A stretch of DNA of 64,000 nucleotides from Apiotrichum sp. Y4204 (GCA_025531455.1 JAMYHL010000105.1:45638-109637), one strand, 5' to 3'; shown: positions 34,678 to 47,300, counted from the stretch's first letter. Notes: generated from the letters alone by a model not told the origin. Numbers and translations: made by a program.

Positions 34678-37572
34678 TTAAAATATGTCCTCGGCAAGAC
34701 TGTCAAGGACGTCAAACATGACGACCCGGCTGCTCATGAGGTTGTGGCCCTCGCCAGCAACAACATGGAGCTCGGCATCCATTGCGCGCTCCATCCAGCG
34801 CATGCTCTTCTCGCTCACGCGCTCGTCGTCCGCTCCGTACCAAATCTTGCACGGGTGGCGAATATCGGTGTAACTGAAGCCCCATGGCTTGGCATCACGG
34901 CCAAGGACGACCGAAAGCAGATCGGCGGTCGTACCAGAAAGGCTTTCCGCGTGTGATGCCTGCATGAGGGCTTGCGTAAAGCCTGGCGACGAGGAAACCG
35001 AGGTCACAGATACGGATGGCGGAGTGGTCGTCCATCCTGTTGGAGCAGGGTACAGATCCGATGCGAGTGTATCGAAGCCATCCACTTCGACTGCGCCTAG
35101 ACGTGAATCTGGTCGTGGAGGACCCTCTTGTCCAAATGACGCGCGTGACTTTGTCTCGTCCGAATCAAGACTTGTCGAAGACAGCATCCCTTCTGACTTG
35201 CTCCGGATCGTGTGCTTGATCGTTGGGGCCTTGCCGAGGAAGTACGACTCAAGGCGCCATTCTGCAGCGAGCGCAGACTTGATAACGCTGTTTGGAACCC
35301 ACTTGAGCCAGCGGTAGCCTGAGGTAAGCTTTGGTTCCCAGGCATTAGTCTCACCTTCCACATCTCCCCCAACCCAGGGTGCCAGGAGATGAATTTTGCC
35401 ATGCACCCGACGCTCCATCTTAAGAACTGTCGCAAGGGCATACGGTGCCCCGGCAGAGTGAGCCAGAACTTGAAAGCGCTCCACACCAAGCTCATCTAGA
35501 ACTCGACGGACAACGTCCGCCCAGTCAAGCAGACCGCGTTGATTTTGGGGGATCTGATCTGTCTTGCCCAGGCCCCAACGATCAATACAAATCAAGCGTA
35601 GACCAAGTGCGCGCGCCAGATCATCATAAAGAGCGATCAGATATCGCACACAGCCAAGGCCGAGGAAGACGACCACGGGGCGGCCATCCGGCTTGCCCAA
35701 GTCGGCAACGGATACTTGAAGCGGTCGCTCGGGATATGGGCGAGCAATGAGGAGGTTCCGATTGAGTTGCGGCGAACGAAGGTAAAGGGCGATGGCATGC
35801 GAGTCGTCTTCCGGGAGTAAAGGCGACGAGCTCTTGGACCGCTTCAATGATCCGTTAGATCCCTTGCGACCATCTACATCAGGACTTTGCGTCTGTGAAC
35901 GATCGCGATCACGATCCCGTGAGCGCGCCTTGCTTCTCGGAGAGTGTTCGGGCGTTGGCGAAAGGATAGCCCGAGTATGGGGATTAACGGCACTCGCGGG
36001 TGGTGGCGTGAGCGTTTGCGGAGGTGCAGGCGCGGATACAGAGGGAGTCGGCGTTGCAGGGGGCTTCGGTGCAAGATGGTTGTAGGCGGCTTGCGCGAAC
36101 CGAATCTCATTGACATAACTGTCTGAGGTATCAGTCGAGATGGTGGTTGATCGGCTGCTCTGACGTCGCCTGTGCGTCGACTTGGCAGGTAAGGGGAGAG
36201 CTGGAGGAGCAGCACCGGGAGGCAACGCAGGAGAAGGGATACTCGCAGGGGGCGTTGGACTGGAACTGTAAGCCGAGTCTGGACTATCCGGTGCCGGCTC
36301 CAGCTTGAGGGTTGGTTCAATCTTTGGCAATGCTGGCGGCGGCATCCCTCGCTTGTGATTCTGGCTTGTAGCTGCCATAGACTTTTTACGCGTCCTTGCT
36401 GTTGCCAACAAATCAGGCCTCAGAGCTAGCTCGGCACGGGCCCGGTCCTTTACATCCTCAGTGGCTTGCGCGACTGCAGATGAGTGGCGATTGACGATAT
36501 CATGGATCGATAATGTGGCCCGGCCTGTCGGCGATTGGTTGGTGCGTTCACCACTGATGGGTTGTGTTACTGCAGTGGTGACCTTTGGACTGGAACTGTT
36601 GGCAGTCGGACTGATGACCGCCGTCTGCGGTGGTGAATCTGTATCCGGACCGGGGGGGAAGATGGGGAGAGGACGCGGCCGGTCACGATGATCGCGATGG
36701 TCTCGGCTCAAGTCAAGTCCTGCACGTGAGGAGGATGACTCTCTCGCAGCTCTCTCGGCCGATGGACCTGATGCTGGCGCCCGTGGCAAATCGGGCGTTT
36801 GTCCCGGCAGCGGCGATGGTCCTCGTTTCTCACTTGTTGCAGCAACTGTTGACGATGGAGCTGGTACAGGAGAAGCTCGGGTAGGTATGCGAGGAAGTGG
36901 CCTAGGGGGTGGGCCGAGTCCGTTTACTGAGTCTGGGAGGATGCCTTGCCTCCGCCGTTTGCGCTCGTCCGGATCCATTCCAGTCGTTGAATTACGCCGT
37001 GGTGGAGAGTCTGCCAGGTTCACGTTTCCGGTGGTAGCCACGGTCAGTGGGCGGGACGAGATACCCAGCGCCCCCGTCGGGGCGTCCCGATCGTCATCAT
37101 CGTCTTCAACGTTGTCGGAGCCGTTCATTAACGATGCTTCTCCGTAGACAGATGAGCGGGACTTGACCCACGTCCACGTCCGCTCAATACTGCGCACACG
37201 ACGTGTGGGGCGGCGAAGTGCCCCCGGCGGTCCAAGGGATTCGAATGCTGCAAGATGATCCTCCATCTCCGTAGCAGAAAGAGAGTCAACAGCCACCGTA
37301 CTGTTAGTGGCAATGCCGCCGCTCGTGTCGATGTGGTTGGCGCCGCTTGCACTGCCACTCGTGCCCACACTCGTATTTGCGTTCACACTGGGTCGGGCTT
37401 CGGCACTGGCGGTGGCGCTCGGGCCCGCGCTTCCGATTCCTCCTCCTGGTGGAGGGCGAGGTCCCAGCGGCGCCGGAAATGGCTTGTCCTTTGTCGGTGG
37501 TGTACGTGGCGGCGTCGCGTGGTTGGCACGGTATGCCTGCCGCCGAGGGGGCGGCAGAGGTGCGCTACTCAT
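34678..37572 (-). CDS. Alpha/beta hydrolase with a long disordered N-terminus
   Basis: A single 964-aa exon, unusual here because nearly every other gene has introns. Residues 1 to about 590 are Pro/Ser/Thr/Arg-rich and low complexity, with several PPP and RSRDRDRDRS segments. The hydrolase core follows: VVVFLGLGCVRYLIALYDDLARALG, LICIDRWGLGKTD, and the nucleophile elbow LAHSAGAPYAL with the catalytic Ser near 704. The late acid lies in WYGADDERV near 912 and the His in AGEGHNLMS near 942, so the triad is complete. The oxyanion loop reads GLGCVRY. Substrate is unknown; similar fungal proteins are annotated only as alpha/beta hydrolases. The disordered half suggests regulation by phosphorylation or partner binding. 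Start is the first Met of the open frame and has a leader-like upstream. Confidence 0.82.
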   Translation of the reverse strand: MSSAPLPPPRRQAYRANHATPPRTPPTKDKPFPAPLGPRPPPGGGIGSAGPSATASAEARPSVNANTSVGTSGSASGANHIDTSGGIATNSTVAVDSLSATEMEDHLAAFESLGPPGALRRPTRRVRSIERTWTWVKSRSSVYGEASLMNGSDNVEDDDDDRDAPTGALGISSRPLTVATTGNVNLADSPPRRNSTTGMDPDERKRRRQGILPDSVNGLGPPPRPLPRIPTRASPVPAPSSTVAATSEKRGPSPLPGQTPDLPRAPASGPSAERAARESSSSRAGLDLSRDHRDHRDRPRPLPIFPPGPDTDSPPQTAVISPTANSSSPKVTTAVTQPISGERTNQSPTGRATLSIHDIVNRHSSAVAQATEDVKDRARAELALRPDLLATARTRKKSMAATSQNHKRGMPPPALPKIEPTLKLEPAPDSPDSAYSSSPTPPASIPSPALPPGAAPPALPLPAKSTHRRRQSSRSTTISTDTSDSYVNEIRFAQAAYNHLAPKPPATPTPSVSAPAPPQTLTPPPASAVNPHTRAILSPTPEHSPRSKARSRDRDRDRSQTQSPDVDGRKGSNGSLKRSKSSSPLLPEDDSHAIALYLRSPQLNRNLLIARPYPERPLQVSVADLGKPDGRPVVVFLGLGCVRYLIALYDDLARALGLRLICIDRWGLGKTDQIPQNQRGLLDWADVVRRVLDELGVERFQVLAHSAGAPYALATVLKMERRVHGKIHLLAPWVGGDVEGETNAWEPKLTSGYRWLKWVPNSVIKSALAAEWRLESYFLGKAPTIKHTIRSKSEGMLSSTSLDSDETKSRASFGQEGPPRPDSRLGAVEVDGFDTLASDLYPAPTGWTTTPPSVSVTSVSSSPGFTQALMQASHAESLSGTTADLLSVVLGRDAKPWGFSYTDIRHPCKIWYGADDERVSEKSMRWMERAMDAELHVVAGEGHNLMSSRVVMFDVLDSLAEDIF

Positions 37573-38630
37573 GACGAGAAGCTACCCACCACGGCAGAGC
37601 TCAAGTGAGACGAAACAAGTCGGGCTGGGAGAAGGAAAGGAAGATTGGGACCGCGCGATGGCCGAGTACCGAGACGATTCGGGACGCGTGAGCGGCGTCA
37701 CAGTTTAGCAATTAGTGTGCCCCAGCAGTAGGACACAAGCTCCGAGTTGGCAAAAGAAGATTGATGCGATAAGCGGACCAAATCAGAGATGACTGATAAC
37801 CGCCAGCCGTATATTGCCTAGGCGCCAGGCTTCGGGACTCGAAGAGCAGGAAGAAGAAACTTGTTGGGTTGGCGAGCGTGAGGGCAAGGTATATTAGGGT
37901 CAATGGCGCAAGTTTTTGGATTGTGGGCTTTGGGGACAGAGTAGCGTAGCGCGCAGACCTGTGAGCGATGGGCGTATCAAAAGGCAATAAGTCGTGTCGG
38001 TCGTGTCGGTCGTGGGGATGCGAGGCGCGGCGAGGAAAAGGCGGCGAGGGTGAGGCGCGTGTGTCAGATGTGACGGATTAGAGAATGTTGATGTGAATGG
38101 AGGAAAAGAGGGTAGAGAGAGAAGAGAGGGGATAGATTAGGCGGATGAAGGGATGAGGATGAGAATAGACGGATTGGGAGGGGACAAGAAATTGTGGTGG
38201 ACGACGACGACGACGACGATGGCGACTACAGCTCTGCGAGCGAGGACGGGGCAGTTGGGACAGGGACAGCGTGCAACAACAGCCGCCCAGCGCGCCCAGG
38301 ACTGCAAGGACTGTAGGACAGACACCGAAAGTACTAATCAAGTCTTCAAAGTAAAAAGTGTAAAGGGCTATGGGGAGAAGCTGTATTCACAATAAGTTTC
38401 GCAAGAGGCTGTAGAAGAATAGCAATTACAATCTGGAAGCACAAGCTGGCTTTGCTTTGATTACCACCACTGGGACTACTGGGACCACAGGGACGTTGAG
38501 CTAATCCCTCTGGGTACCTGGGTTACAACACGGAGAAAAAGGAGGCAGGCCGGACAGGAAAAACGAAACAAGAAGAGGTCGATTTTAGGCGGGACTGACC
38601 GGCGTACTAGCTCCGCGGCCCCTGCAGAGG

Positions 38631-38684
38631 GCTCTGAAGCTCTGAAGCTCTGCAGCTCTGAAGCTCTGAAGCTCTGAAGCTCTG
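38631..38684. repeat. Tandem repeat, 9-base unit AGCTCTGAA
   Basis: Six copies of GAAGCTCT, one changed to GCAGCTCT, in non-coding DNA about 1 kb upstream of the hydrolase gene. Confidence 0.85.
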
Positions 38685-41600
38685 GACGGGCGGCAACAGG
38701 GCAGCTAGGGCAACCTGCAGCCAAGGAGGACCACAGCAGGAGCAGATTGATTGGTTGTCAAATGGCAGGGAAACAGAGAAGCAGCCAAGGTAGGGCGGCC
38801 AAGGCATGGGACCAGGAGGATGACCAAGTGGTCAAGTGCACACTGTGGTTGAGGCGCTTCCAGGCAAAAGAGCTAAGAGAGCCAAGAGAGGCCGAGAAGC
38901 TGAGGAGACGGCCCAGGCACGAGGATCAGGAAAGAGAGGGAAAAGGAGAAGGGTGCTTGTCTCAGCTCTAATCCACTTTGCATTTTCCCCTTTTTTCCGC
39001 TTTTTTTTTTTTTTTTTGGCCTTTCTTTTTTTCAATCGGGAGGCGCATTCTTTGCCACCCGCAGCCCTACTAGCCCTACCCAAGACATTGGTACGCGCGG
39101 TACCCTCTTGTCAATCAGTGAGAGGTGTTTAATGACACTGAAGGACTTGGAGCTATGCTAGCTATGGGGGCATAGACCATTAGTTGTCCTAAGTCACTTG
39201 CATCACTACTTTGTAGCTTGGTAGGCAACAGAGGCTCTATGCGAGAGAAGCTAAGCCTACAAGGCCTACAAGCCAAAAAGACCAACACATGCGACACACC
39301 GACTACCCGAATACAGGCCGGTGTGACGCCTGTCAGGATGTCATACAGGTACCACATACCGGAACCGGAACTGTTTAGAACAAGGCCACGAGGCACCCTC
39401 CTTGCACCTATGGACCCTGCACAGTACCCTCGACACTGGATTAATGCATTGCGCGGGCATTGATGGAGTGAAGGAGTTGCATTGATGGTCTCCCTCCAGA
39501 AAGACCAGAACCGCTTCAATTCGTGACGGCATGACGGTTACCTCAGCTATGTGAGCATGTTACTCTCAGAACTCCTACGCGACAATGATGGGTCATAAGG
39601 TCGGTGAAAAAGGTCGCCAAACTGTGTGTGAGAATGGTACCCCAAACTTCAAGTATCAAGCCATTTCTCCGACTCAGAACTAGCTGGCCATTGGCAAGTC
39701 TTCGTGAGTGTGTGTAACTCGACAGGGGTAACCCGCCCAGCCCGCATGCCCGCAGACGCCTCCTCCAGCCCTGAGCTTGCGGGTCATGCTGCCGAGCCGC
39801 CACTATTGAGGACATGAGGACGCGAGGACGACGTGTTGCGTGTGGTATGTGTCGTATGTGGATGGTGCAATAGTGGATCCACGACTGTACAAGTCCTATG
39901 CCCATCTCAGCTGAGTGCGAATCAACATCCATTCGCAGCTATAATAATCGTGAATGTGCTGTCTGAATTCTTATCTGGAACTCCCCGAGATACCAGCAGC
40001 AAAGTCTGACGACATCACAACTTCGTGTTCTGACTGTTTTGCCGCTTCCATATCAGCCATATCATCACACTTTCATGGCGCAACTGATGGTTTTTGGCTG
40101 TACAAGACCACATTACCGACCGCCCTTTCAATCTGTAAACAGACTAGACGTCTAGGAATGTACATATCCTCACCCTGCATCTAAGTAATTGCTGCGTTGC
40201 ATCGAGTCTGCGCCTTTAACAGCCGTATGGCGTTGCCACTCCAACCGCATGCCGTCCATGTCGTGATTGACAAACGAAGACGAAGTCCCATCGGGCGCAT
40301 TGTTTTCCTGGACCCCCTCCCCCGCCCCTCCTCAGTACCACAGACACCTCAGACCACAGTACTGAAGCGTACTTGCATTTCGGGACCCCACCTAACCCTA
40401 CTCCTGGTCTGGGCCCAGGAGCATGCGACTTTTGCGTTTGGGTGAAACCTTGTGTCGGAAGGTCCATTAAAAAGCGTAGAATTGTGGATGAAGCGCCGTT
40501 AAAGTGCGAGTTTACAGATCTAACGTACCATGAAGGCGAAGGGATGAGGATGTGTTCTTATAGCCATGTCCGAGCCTTGGAGTATCGTCACTCAAGTACT
40601 TTGATATGATGATGAGGCGATGATATAGATTTGACCAGACACGCCCTTGGCCGCGTTGGATCGTACTATCGTCCTATCGCGTGTATTGATCGATCTGGTC
40701 CGGGCCGAACCAGGGGCTCAGGGCCTGATTCATAATCGACCGATTGCGCTCGATGAGAAGAGAGAAGCTGTCGATGCGGGCGACAGGCGCCAACTCTCAA
40801 AGGGTCGGTTTCACGCTTCAACCTGCGAGGTTTCCTGATCTCCTAATCAGCATCCACGCACGCATGCCAGCTCTTGATCTACCTGATTGCTGATCCACTT
40901 GACAATTTGACCACTCTAATTATGATCTGAATTAATTGGATACTTCTCCAAGGCGGCAGACGAAGCTTACAACGAAACGCGGAGCTTTCGAGCACTGAAG
41001 TTCGAAACCTCTGGCGTCCTGAGGCGATAACTCACCAAACGGCGCAGACGGAATGAAGCCCCAAGCTGACAGCGACTCTCTCTAATGTATCCCTCCCCTC
41101 TGCGGTCGATAATGCATCAGGAAAGCGCGCCGAACCTCAAAGCGACGCGAATTGTCGTGCCGCTGACTAGCACCACGAACTGTGTACCAGCAAATGGCGA
41201 CTACTGTTGACAAAGGGACTTCACAAACGGGTACCAACGAAATGTGTTCGCTCATAGGAAAGCTAGATATCATTGAACGAACGGATATGACAAAAGTATC
41301 TGTATAGTTGGGATCTAAGAGTTCCAGTTAACTCCTGATTCGACTGTCATTGCGGGACCGGAACTCATTTTGGCACTCTTCTCACCATCTCAAATGCGCT
41401 CAACACTTCAAACATGTTTGAACCCTGTTATCATACGAGTTGCGATAAGTAAACGCCGGCCGTGAGCTCAACGAACTAGGAAGACTGATCAGCAACCAGT
41501 CATTTTGATAACGTCCACACAGTACTTAGTGACGTATCTCGCGAGATGTCCACTCTGTACCTCTGGCGGCCGAGCATAGACCATTGGAACCGGCAGTGGG

Positions 41601-41713
41601 GCACTAGCCCTAACAGGCAGGGCCAAGCGGGAGTTCATTCACGGCGACGAGTAATGTTCAAGATCCCAATCTTCAAACTGTTTTCGCCACTCGTCGACCT
41701 ATGGGCTCAGATG

Positions 41714-41735
41714 CCCCCCCCCCCCCCCCCCCCCC
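41714..41735. repeat. Poly-C tract, 22 bases
   Basis: An uninterrupted run of 22 C, rare in fungal genomes because such tracts are unstable and prone to sequencing error. It lies in the middle of the 6.7 kb desert. Confidence 0.8.
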
Positions 41736-44069
41736 AGCCCTACCATACTGTACGCTCTACCTGCCATGCAGTCAATGATACAGTGATGTTTATTGTGGAG
41801 CCCCGGTCCGATCTTACCCAGTCAAGAAGTGGATCGCGAGAACGATACGCCGTCGATCGATCAGTCAAGGGTAAATCAGTAGTGGGTTCAGGGATGGATG
41901 AATCAACAGATCAACAGATCATTGGAGCAGCACCATTGCAACACGCAAAGCAGCCTCCCCTTTCAACTTTGAGGCATCTACACCGCGACACCCTCGTCGA
42001 GCTGTTTGCGCCCGGCACGGGAGTGACACGCATCCGACCTTCCGAGCCGCGCGATGGTTGAGGGAGAAATTGACCGACCTGCCGATGGCCAGGGTATTAG
42101 GGTACGACTTGGTGATGGTGACAGAAGCCAGATGGGAATGTATGTATCGCGAAGTGATGCTGCCTGATGGACCGAACTTGTACCTATGGGCTACAAGTGA
42201 TGAACTGGTAGTTCTACTCTGCCATTTGCGTAGCATTTCCAGATTGACGAAATCCCAAAGGTCCTCTAGGTAATCTATACATGGTCATTCTGGATTGGAA
42301 TGTGGGAACCGAGTCGACCATTAGGGTACTATGACGTTCACGCCGACCACCTGTGCCGCTCAGGCAGGACGACGCTGGACGTTGTAAGAGCATGAGACCA
42401 TACACTACCTACCACCTCCATGCACTACCCACCACCTGACGTTAGGCAGTGAGGTAGCTCATCTGTGATCTGTGCAGTTAAGCGCCGGTCTGAAAGAGGA
42501 TTTCCTAACCGGCATTGCCGGACATCCCATGTCATCCGGTCATCTTATCAGCCGGGTCGGATCCGCCGGTTGAACCTGCAAGCAGGTTGCCGAGAACAAT
42601 GCGATTGCGGCAGAACGCGCAGGACACCAAGTCGATGGCCTAAAAGCATGTAGCTCAAGCTTGGTAAACGGTAAACTCTTTATCTCAATTGCCAGCTCTC
42701 GGTACTGGCAGTCCACGCTAATTGTACGCTAATTGCTCATGTCTCAATAACCGGCTGTCAAGGCTGAATGACGGTATCCCGATAGACGTGCCCCACCGAG
42801 ACGTTTCCCTCCAAGGTAATCCCTGTTCGGTGTCTTATATGTGTGTCGAACCTCGACAGTGTATTGACGAATTGGGCGTGTGTCTTCCGGCCTCCGGTTT
42901 GCTCCGGTAGGTACACCTTTTGTCGGGTTCGTCGGAGGATCGGCGGCGTGGGTGGTTTGTTGGAGCTGGCCGCAGTGGCTGTGAGTAAGGAGCTCGGAAG
43001 GTGGATCCGTGGGCGCAAGGCAGCGAGCGGTAGTTCGCGACGACGACCGATCGATCACACTCCTTAATTGGCCATGCGCCGCGTTGTGGCCACCGACACC
43101 GGATCACTTGAAGCTTGAAGCCTGGGCGCCAGAGCTAGCCTGGAGGTTTGAGGTGCGGGCCCCCCTGCCTGTGGGGAATCTTCACGCGTTCACGATAATT
43201 CACGATTCACGAATCATATCGTGAGATAAGCTATCTATCGCCACAGGTGTTCCAATCGATCCAATCATATTTCAGTATTTTGTTTCCGTCTATCATACCA
43301 AGATTACAGTATCCTCAACAAAGGCGGACCTGGCGCGGCGTGGCGCGGGCCAGCGCGCCATGCTCCTCGATTCCTCTGACGGCACCCCCTCTGTTCCACA
43401 CCCATAATGTAAGGATTTCTACTGGCCCACGGCCTCAGGCCTCAGGGTGCACACTGGGTGAAAACAGACAAGGCTATGTATCCCTCGGATGTGACACACA
43501 CCGGAAGCGGGTGGCAAAGTAATGACATAGTGCGGAGAACCGCGGACTCTGGCTGTGCAACTTTCCGATTGAGTCCAGCGATCCAGCAAGATACGAGGGC
43601 GTTCATGTGCCCAGCGAGACTGACCATCCAACTTGGCCCTAGCTGCCTGCAGCCAGTAGTAGTCATAGGCTGGAGACCATAGGCTCTATGCAATAGGCCA
43701 TCTGACAACAGGCCGACAGCGGCTACAAGCGCACAAGCGGAGGCCGGCGCCTGTGATTAACCGTGTTTGCCAACCACACATGCAGGCACGTATGCACACC
43801 ATGCTGGCACAGCCGAGGCGGAGTTGAGTTGGGTGTTGGACAGCCGGATCAGAGCTGAGAGTGATGGAGAGACCGTGGACCACTGAAATTACCTTTCCGG
43901 TACCCGCGTCGTCCAAAAAAACCAGACCGTAGCCCCGTAGACCGTATCTCTCTAGCAATCGTCTTCCCCCTCTGACCCACGTCCCCGTATCTGCTGCATA
44001 CATCGCCATCGTTCTCTTCTTCCTACTACATTCCCATTGACTTGCCTTCTTCAAAGATCAGATATCTCT

Positions 44070-44178
44070 TTATCGATACGCACAGAGCTCACTGGCACTC
44101 TCCGAGTCACTATCGCTTTATCACAACAGGGTCTGTGTTTCGTGGAACCTGCCACGGCCGCCTCAACGCTTTAGATAG
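44070..44178. promoter_or_regulatory. Cluster of HGATAR motifs upstream of GLT1
   Basis: Four matches to HGATAR within 110 bp: 44070-44075 and 44110-44115 and 44118-44123 on the minus strand, and 44173-44178 on the plus strand. Fungal GATA factors (AreA/Nit2/Gat1 type) control nitrogen genes through this motif. The cluster lies 150-260 bp before the GLT1 start codon, possibly inside the transcript leader. Confidence 0.4.
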
Positions 44179-44328
44179 CCGTTAGCAACGGGACTTGTTC
44201 CCTTCCTTCTGCGTCTCTCCAACGCGCTCTCTTCAAATGTGAGAATCAGGCCTGACATCCCTGGCACCTTGGCCACAGTCGCAGAGCTAATGCGCTACAG
44301 ATAGTTCAACTCCCGTGCACCGCAGGAT

Positions 44329-47300
44329 ATGTGTGGTGTTGGGTTTATCTGTCACATCAAAGGCCATGGCAACCACAAGATTGTGAGCGATGCGCGCAGC
44401 ATCCTCTGCAACATGACCCATCGTGGCGCCAGTAAGTCTTGAGTCTTAGCTGACCCTTTCTGCTAGCAGGCACTGACGCTCCAGCCGGTGCGGATGCCCG
44501 TGATGGTGACGGTGCTGGTGTCATGACTGGTATTCCGCACGAGTTTTTCGTTCGCGAGTGCCCCCACTCGTTCTCCGCCCAGCTCCCCGCTGAGGGCGAG
44601 TACGCCGTCGGAAACGTCTTCTTCTCTAAGGCCGACTACGAGTCGCAGCAACAGACGTTTGAGGCGATTGCCAAGTCGTTGGGGCTTCGTACTCTTGGTT
44701 GGCGTCTTGTCCCCACCGACAACTCGATTCTCGGCCCTGCCTCCAGCCGCAAGGAGCCACGTATCATGCAGCCCTTCGTTGTTCTTGAGAAGAACTATGG
44801 CTCAGGCCAGAGCTCGGCCGGCGGCGACTTTGACGCTCAATACTTCCAGCGTCAGCTTTACGTCCTTCGCAAGCAGGCGACCCACAAGATGTGAGTAACT
44901 ACCCAGGAATGACGCCACATCAGGAGTGTTCTTCCAGGGAGAGACGTTCAGGGCTAACATTCCAGCGGCCTCAAGAGCGGCTTCTACATTTGTTCGCTCA
45001 CTCCGTCGACCATCATTTACAAGGGCCAGCTTTCGCCCGTGCAGGTCTACAACTACTTCCATGACCTCAACCACGCGCTGTACTCGTCGCACTTTGCGCT
45101 TGTCCACTCGCGTTTCTCCACCAACACGTTCCCCTCATGGGACCGTGCGCAGCCCATGCGCTCCTGTGCTCACAACGGTGAGATTAACACGGTCATGGGC
45201 AACAAGAACTGGATGCGTGCCCGTGAGGGTCACCTGAAGTCGGAAAAGTTTGGCGACGAACTCGAGCTTCTGTACCCAATTGTTGAGGCTGGCGGTTCGG
45301 ACTCGGCCGCGTTTGACAACGTCCTCGAGCTCCTCGTCGTTAATGGCGTTCTTACCCTTCCCGAGGCTGTGATGATGATGGTTCCTGAGGCGTGGCAGAA
45401 CAACGATCTCATGGAGCCAGAGAAGAAGGCCTTCTACCAATGGGCCGGATCGCTCATGGAGCCTTGGGACGGCCCCGCGCTATTCACCTTCTCCGACGGC
45501 CGTTTCTGCGGGGCCAACCTGGATCGCAACGGTCTCCGTCCATGCCGTTTCGTTATTACCCGTGACGACATAATGGTCTGTGCCTCTGAGGTTGGTACCA
45601 TCACCATCGAGCCTGAGCGCATTGTCCAGAAAGGTCGCCTTAAGCCCGGTCGTATGCTGCTCGTCGACACCAAGGAAGGTCGGATGGTGGACGACCGCGA
45701 ACTTAAACTCAAGACTGCAGCCCGCCAGCCGTTTGCCTCTTGGATCGACTCGCAGATAATGCGTCTTCCTGAGGCTGTTCGTCGCGTCCAACGTCACAAT
45801 GCCATCGACGTCGAGCTTGACGACGTCAGCCTCGCGAATGACCCGAGGCTCCTTGCGTTTGGCTTCACTCTGGAGCAGCTCTCGATGCTCATGCTTCCCA
45901 TGGTCGAAGAGGGCCATGAGGCTCTTGGATCAATGGGCAACGACTCGGCGCTTGCCTGTGTCGCTACCACCGCTCGTTGCGTGTACGATTACTTCCGCCA
46001 GCTCTTTGCACAGGTCACCAACCCCCCTATCGACCCTATTCGTGAGTCGATTGTCATGTCGCTTGAGACCATGGTCGGTCCCGAAGGCAACCTTCTCGAA
46101 ATGCGCGCGACTCAGTGCCACCGTCTCCACCTCAAGTCGCCCATTCTCTCCATCCAGGAGATGAACGCCATCAAGCTCTACCAGGAGGCTTATGTGGACT
46201 GGCAGTCAAAAGTAATTGACATCACCTTCGACAAGAGTGAGGGTCTGCCGGGCTACCGCAACGCCCTCACGCGTGTCCGTCAGGAGGCACTCGCTGCCGT
46301 CAACGACGGCTACAAAATCGTTGTCCTCACAGACCGTGCCACTGGTCCTCACCGTGTGCCCCTCTCTGCCGTCCTTGCCACGGGTGGCGTGCACCACTTC
46401 CTCGTCTCGCAGAAGAAGCGCTCCGATGTTGCCATCATGGTGGAGACTGCCGAGGCACGCGAGGTTCACCACATGTGTGTTCTAGCCGGTTACGGTGCGG
46501 ACGCAATCTGCCCCTGGCTCCTCATGGAGATGATCTACAAGATGGAGCGCGAAGGAATCGCCAAGAACAACCAGACTGCTGCGCAACTCATCGCCAACTA
46601 CCAGAAGGCGAACGACGAGGGCATCCTCAAAGTCCTCTCCAAAATGGGTGTGTCGACCCTTGCGTCGTACAAGGGTGCCCAGCTGTTCGAAGCCCTCGGT
46701 CTGCACGAGGAGGTCGTCAACGAGTGTTTTGTTGGAACCGCCTCGCGTGTCCAGGGTGCTACTTTTGAGCTTCTGGCCATGGACGCCTTCGAGTTCCACG
46801 AGCGCGCCTGGCCCACACGCGCGACTGTCCGTATTCCTGGCCTCCCCGAGTCCGGCGAGTACCACTACCGCCAGGGATCAGAGATGCGCATCAACGACCC
46901 GGTTTCAATCGCTTCGCTCCAGGACGCCGTCCGTGAGAAGAACCAGCGTGCGTACGACACGTATTCAAAGAACTCGCACGAATCGATTAAGCGCTGCACC
47001 CTTCGTGGCCTTCTCGACTTCAACTATGACAACGCAACTCCTGTGCCCATTGACCAGGTCGAGCCGTGGAACGAGATTGTTCGTCGTTGCGTTACTGGCG
47101 CCATGTCGTACGGCTCTATCTCGATGGAGGCGCACACTACTCTTGCAGTGGCGATGAACCGCCTCGGCGGCAAGTCGAACACTGGTGAGGGTGGTGAGGA
47201 CGCAGAGCGCTCCCTCCCTATCCCCGGTCCGGGCGCCAGCCAAGAGAATGGCGGCTACACTCACGCCATGGATCTTCTTCCTGCCTGGGACTCACGTCGC

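Larger units (their letters stand above)
37573..44328. other. Gene desert, 6.7 kb
   Basis: The longest stretch without a supported gene. Open frames are short on all six frames and none shows a domain or a chain of spliceable exons. The left 500 bp is the hydrolase promoter; the right 450 bp is a CT-rich leader and promoter of GLT1. Between them lie a 9-base tandem repeat (38631-38684), a T-run near 39001-39017, a C22 homopolymer (41714-41735) and scattered short repeats. I see no LTR, terminal inverted repeat or reverse-transcriptase motif. Confidence 0.55.

Noticed and set aside
39115..39519. 134-codon minus-strand frame in the 6.7 kb desert
   Set aside because: Contains several Cys and Trp but no transposase or reverse-transcriptase motif; overlapping frames on the other strand are as long.
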